DNA from: Comamonas sp.
GTDB taxonomy: Bacteria > Pseudomonadota > Gammaproteobacteria > Burkholderiales > Burkholderiaceae_C
DNA length: 6,720 nucleotides
Assembly (NCBI GenBank): GCA_019236485.1
Contig: JAFAIY010000041.1
Coordinates: 1-6,720 of the forward strand
Direction of reading: 5' to 3'
Position 1 is the stretch's first letter, and every line of letters begins with the position of its first letter. The notes below the pieces were generated by a model. It made no database searches, had not been told where the DNA came from, and saw only the letters and a program-made list of their open reading frames with translations. This document shows positions 5,855 through 6,720 of this stretch, one piece after another. The position numbers and the translations under genes are program-made.

Positions 5855-5868
5855 GCTATAACTATAGC
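5855..5868. promoter_or_regulatory. Palindrome GCTATA-AC-TATAGC with embedded -10-like boxes
   Basis: Six-base perfect arms surround two bases. On the minus strand it contains TATAGT, five of six matches to a sigma-70 -10 box, about 105 bases upstream of the lone gene's start. No good -35 box is found at 16-18 bases. It could be an operator overlapping a promoter. Confidence 0.3.
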
Positions 5869-5958
5869 CTGTGCATGGAGTTGGGCCATGCAACATGAGC
5901 TTCGTACATCATCAGATGACGGCTTTACTGTTCTTTCCTGAAGGACAGCTTAGGGTCG

Positions 5959-6026
5959 GTCTGCGACTTTCGCAGTCCGGCCAGAAGCGGGCTTCGATGA
6001 AGCACCGCAGACAGTCTGCTTCGAAG
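5959..6026. repeat. Cluster of nested short inverted repeats (REP-like)
   Basis: Five overlapping palindromic pairs occur in 68 bases: CTGCGA/TCGCAG (5961-5975), GTCTGCG (5959-5965) with CGCAGAC (6006-6012), GCTTC/GAAGC (5991-6003), GCAGAC-A-GTCTGC (6007-6019) and CTTCGAAG (6019-6026). The cluster lies downstream of the diguanylate cyclase stop and could act as a transcription end or mRNA-stabilising element. It may belong to a dispersed repeat family; one window cannot show this. Confidence 0.45.
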
Positions 6027-6132
6027 GGGATATGCCTGCTGCAAAAATGTTGTCGATTAATACCCCTGAGGTCCTTCTCAGCAAACGTTCTATTCTGGAT
6101 GTACCAATTAGCAACTGCTCCATTCCACACAG

Positions 6133-6720
6133 CTACGCTGGATGTGCCACGGACATTTCAACCCTGTTGCGGCCCTTCGCCTTGGCGCTGTACAGGGCTT
6201 CGTCGGCCGCACGGATGACAGCGGACACGTCCATGTCCTGCTCCGGCGTCCAGGCCGCCGCCCCTATGCTGGCCGTGACATGACCGTGCTCGCTGCCCGC
6301 ATGCTCGATCGCCAGATCGGAGATGGCCGAGCGGATGTTTTCGGCAATCGAGGCCGCACCTTCCGGCGTGGTGTCGGGCAGGACCACGATGAATTCCTCG
6401 CCGCCATAGCGCGCAGCGCTGTCCACGGGACGGCGGATATTCTCGCCAATGCATTTTGCGACGGCCGTCAGAGCGTCGTCCCCGGCCTGATGACCATAGG
6501 TGTCGTTGTAGACCTTGAACCTGTCGATATCAACGAACAGCAAGGAGAACACGCTGCGGTTGCGCCTGGCCCGGCGCCATTCCTGGTCCAGGATCTCGCC
6601 CAGGGTGCGGCGGTTGTGGAGCCCGGTCAGCCCATCGGTGCGCGCCAGCATGGCGAGCTCAGCCTCCGCGCGCATCCGGCGCCGCAGCTGCACCCCGAAC
6701 GCAAAAGACAGGCCTATAAA
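6133..6720 (-). CDS. Diguanylate cyclase (GGDEF), C-terminal part, cut by window edge
   Basis: The minus-strand frame is open from the right window edge to a TAG at 6133-6135, giving 195 residues of a longer protein. It opens with FIGLSFAFGVQLRRRM, the end of a transmembrane helix followed by basic residues, so the missing N-terminal part is a membrane or periplasmic sensor. The GGDEF domain follows at once: ARTDGLTGLHNRR (26-38), FVDIDRFKVYNDTYGHQAGD (62-81) with the metal-binding D64, GGEEF at 106-110 and ASIGAA (150-155). The intact active site predicts synthesis of cyclic di-GMP from two GTP. RPVD at 97-100, five residues before GGEEF, is a complete RxxD inhibitory site, so product feedback is expected. 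There is no EAL domain. A GTG at 6693 could be taken as a start, but it lies at the end of the membrane helix and is not the true start. Confidence 0.93.
   Translation of the reverse strand, partial: FIGLSFAFGVQLRRRMRAEAELAMLARTDGLTGLHNRRTLGEILDQEWRRARRNRSVFSLLFVDIDRFKVYNDTYGHQAGDDALTAVAKCIGENIRRPVDSAARYGGEEFIVVLPDTTPEGAASIAENIRSAISDLAIEHAGSEHGHVTASIGAAAWTPEQDMDVSAVIRAADEALYSAKAKGRNRVEMSVAHPA

Larger units (their letters stand above)
5754..6132. other. Non-coding region with palindromes between the lone gene and the diguanylate cyclase
   Basis: About 380 bp with no convincing gene. Open frames exist on both strands (for example 5912-6130 minus, 5871-6218 plus), but they lack ribosome binding sites and protein-like composition. 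The region holds the Shine-Dalgarno site of the 5753 gene (around 5760-5765), the palindrome at 5855-5868 and a cluster of short inverted repeats at 5959-6026. It should contain the promoter of the lone gene and the transcription end of the diguanylate cyclase gene. Confidence 0.55.

Noticed and set aside
5912..6130. 72-codon minus-strand frame directly after the diguanylate cyclase stop
   Set aside because: It spans the palindrome cluster, has no Shine-Dalgarno site and shows no recognisable protein motif.
5871..6218. Plus-strand frame crossing the repeat cluster and the end of the diguanylate cyclase gene
   Set aside because: No ribosome binding site, low-quality composition, and it runs antisense into the GGDEF gene.

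Overview
The window looks like a chromosomal accessory stretch from a betaproteobacterium, most likely Burkholderiales. Two things suggest this: a small protein that joins a DUF3717 segment to a DUF1289 cysteine cluster, a pairing I associate with that order, and the high-GC codon use of the ChrB/ChrA/ChrB-domain chromate genes. The genus cannot be fixed from the sequence. No rRNA, tRNA, CRISPR array or intact transposase is visible.

Layout. (1) Positions 1-90, minus strand: the first 30 codons of a GlxA-type (DJ-1/PfpI plus AraC) regulator, cut by the window edge and divergent from the next gene. (2) 206-847, plus: an HD-domain metal-dependent hydrolase resembling the cyanamide hydratase group. 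It is followed at once by a DUF3717/DUF1289 protein ending at 1302. (3) About 1303-1830: gene debris. A minus-strand C-terminal fragment of an unrecognised protein and a plus-strand C-terminal fragment of a phenol-MetA-pathway-type outer-membrane barrel abut at about 1635, and both lack their 5' ends. (4) 1985-4656, minus: a three-gene chromate resistance operon transcribed chrB, chrA, then a stand-alone ChrB C-terminal-domain gene, with 23-24 nt gaps. A short inverted repeat lies just upstream of chrB. (5) 4657-4946: non-coding sequence with two tandem 22-23 nt motifs like the terminal repeats of IS21-family elements, and a strong GAAA-loop hairpin. (6) 4947-5753, minus: a lone gene tentatively related to DUF4393/Abi-alpha proteins, a possible phage-defence gene. 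(7) 5754-6132: non-coding sequence rich in palindromes. (8) 6133-6720, minus: the C-terminal part of a membrane-linked diguanylate cyclase, running off the right edge.

How the genes work together. The clearest unit is the chromate operon. ChrA exports chromate, the full-length ChrB is the likely chromate-responsive regulator, and the short third protein repeats only ChrB's C-terminal domain. The GlxA-type regulator probably controls the divergent HD hydrolase. The debris, the IS-end-like repeats and the lone candidate defence gene on either side of the chromate operon suggest a site that has taken up and lost DNA repeatedly. No completely new multi-gene system is evident. The best candidates for something undescribed are the lone 4947-5753 gene, the possible leaderless promoter and operator of chrB, and the stand-alone ChrB domain protein.
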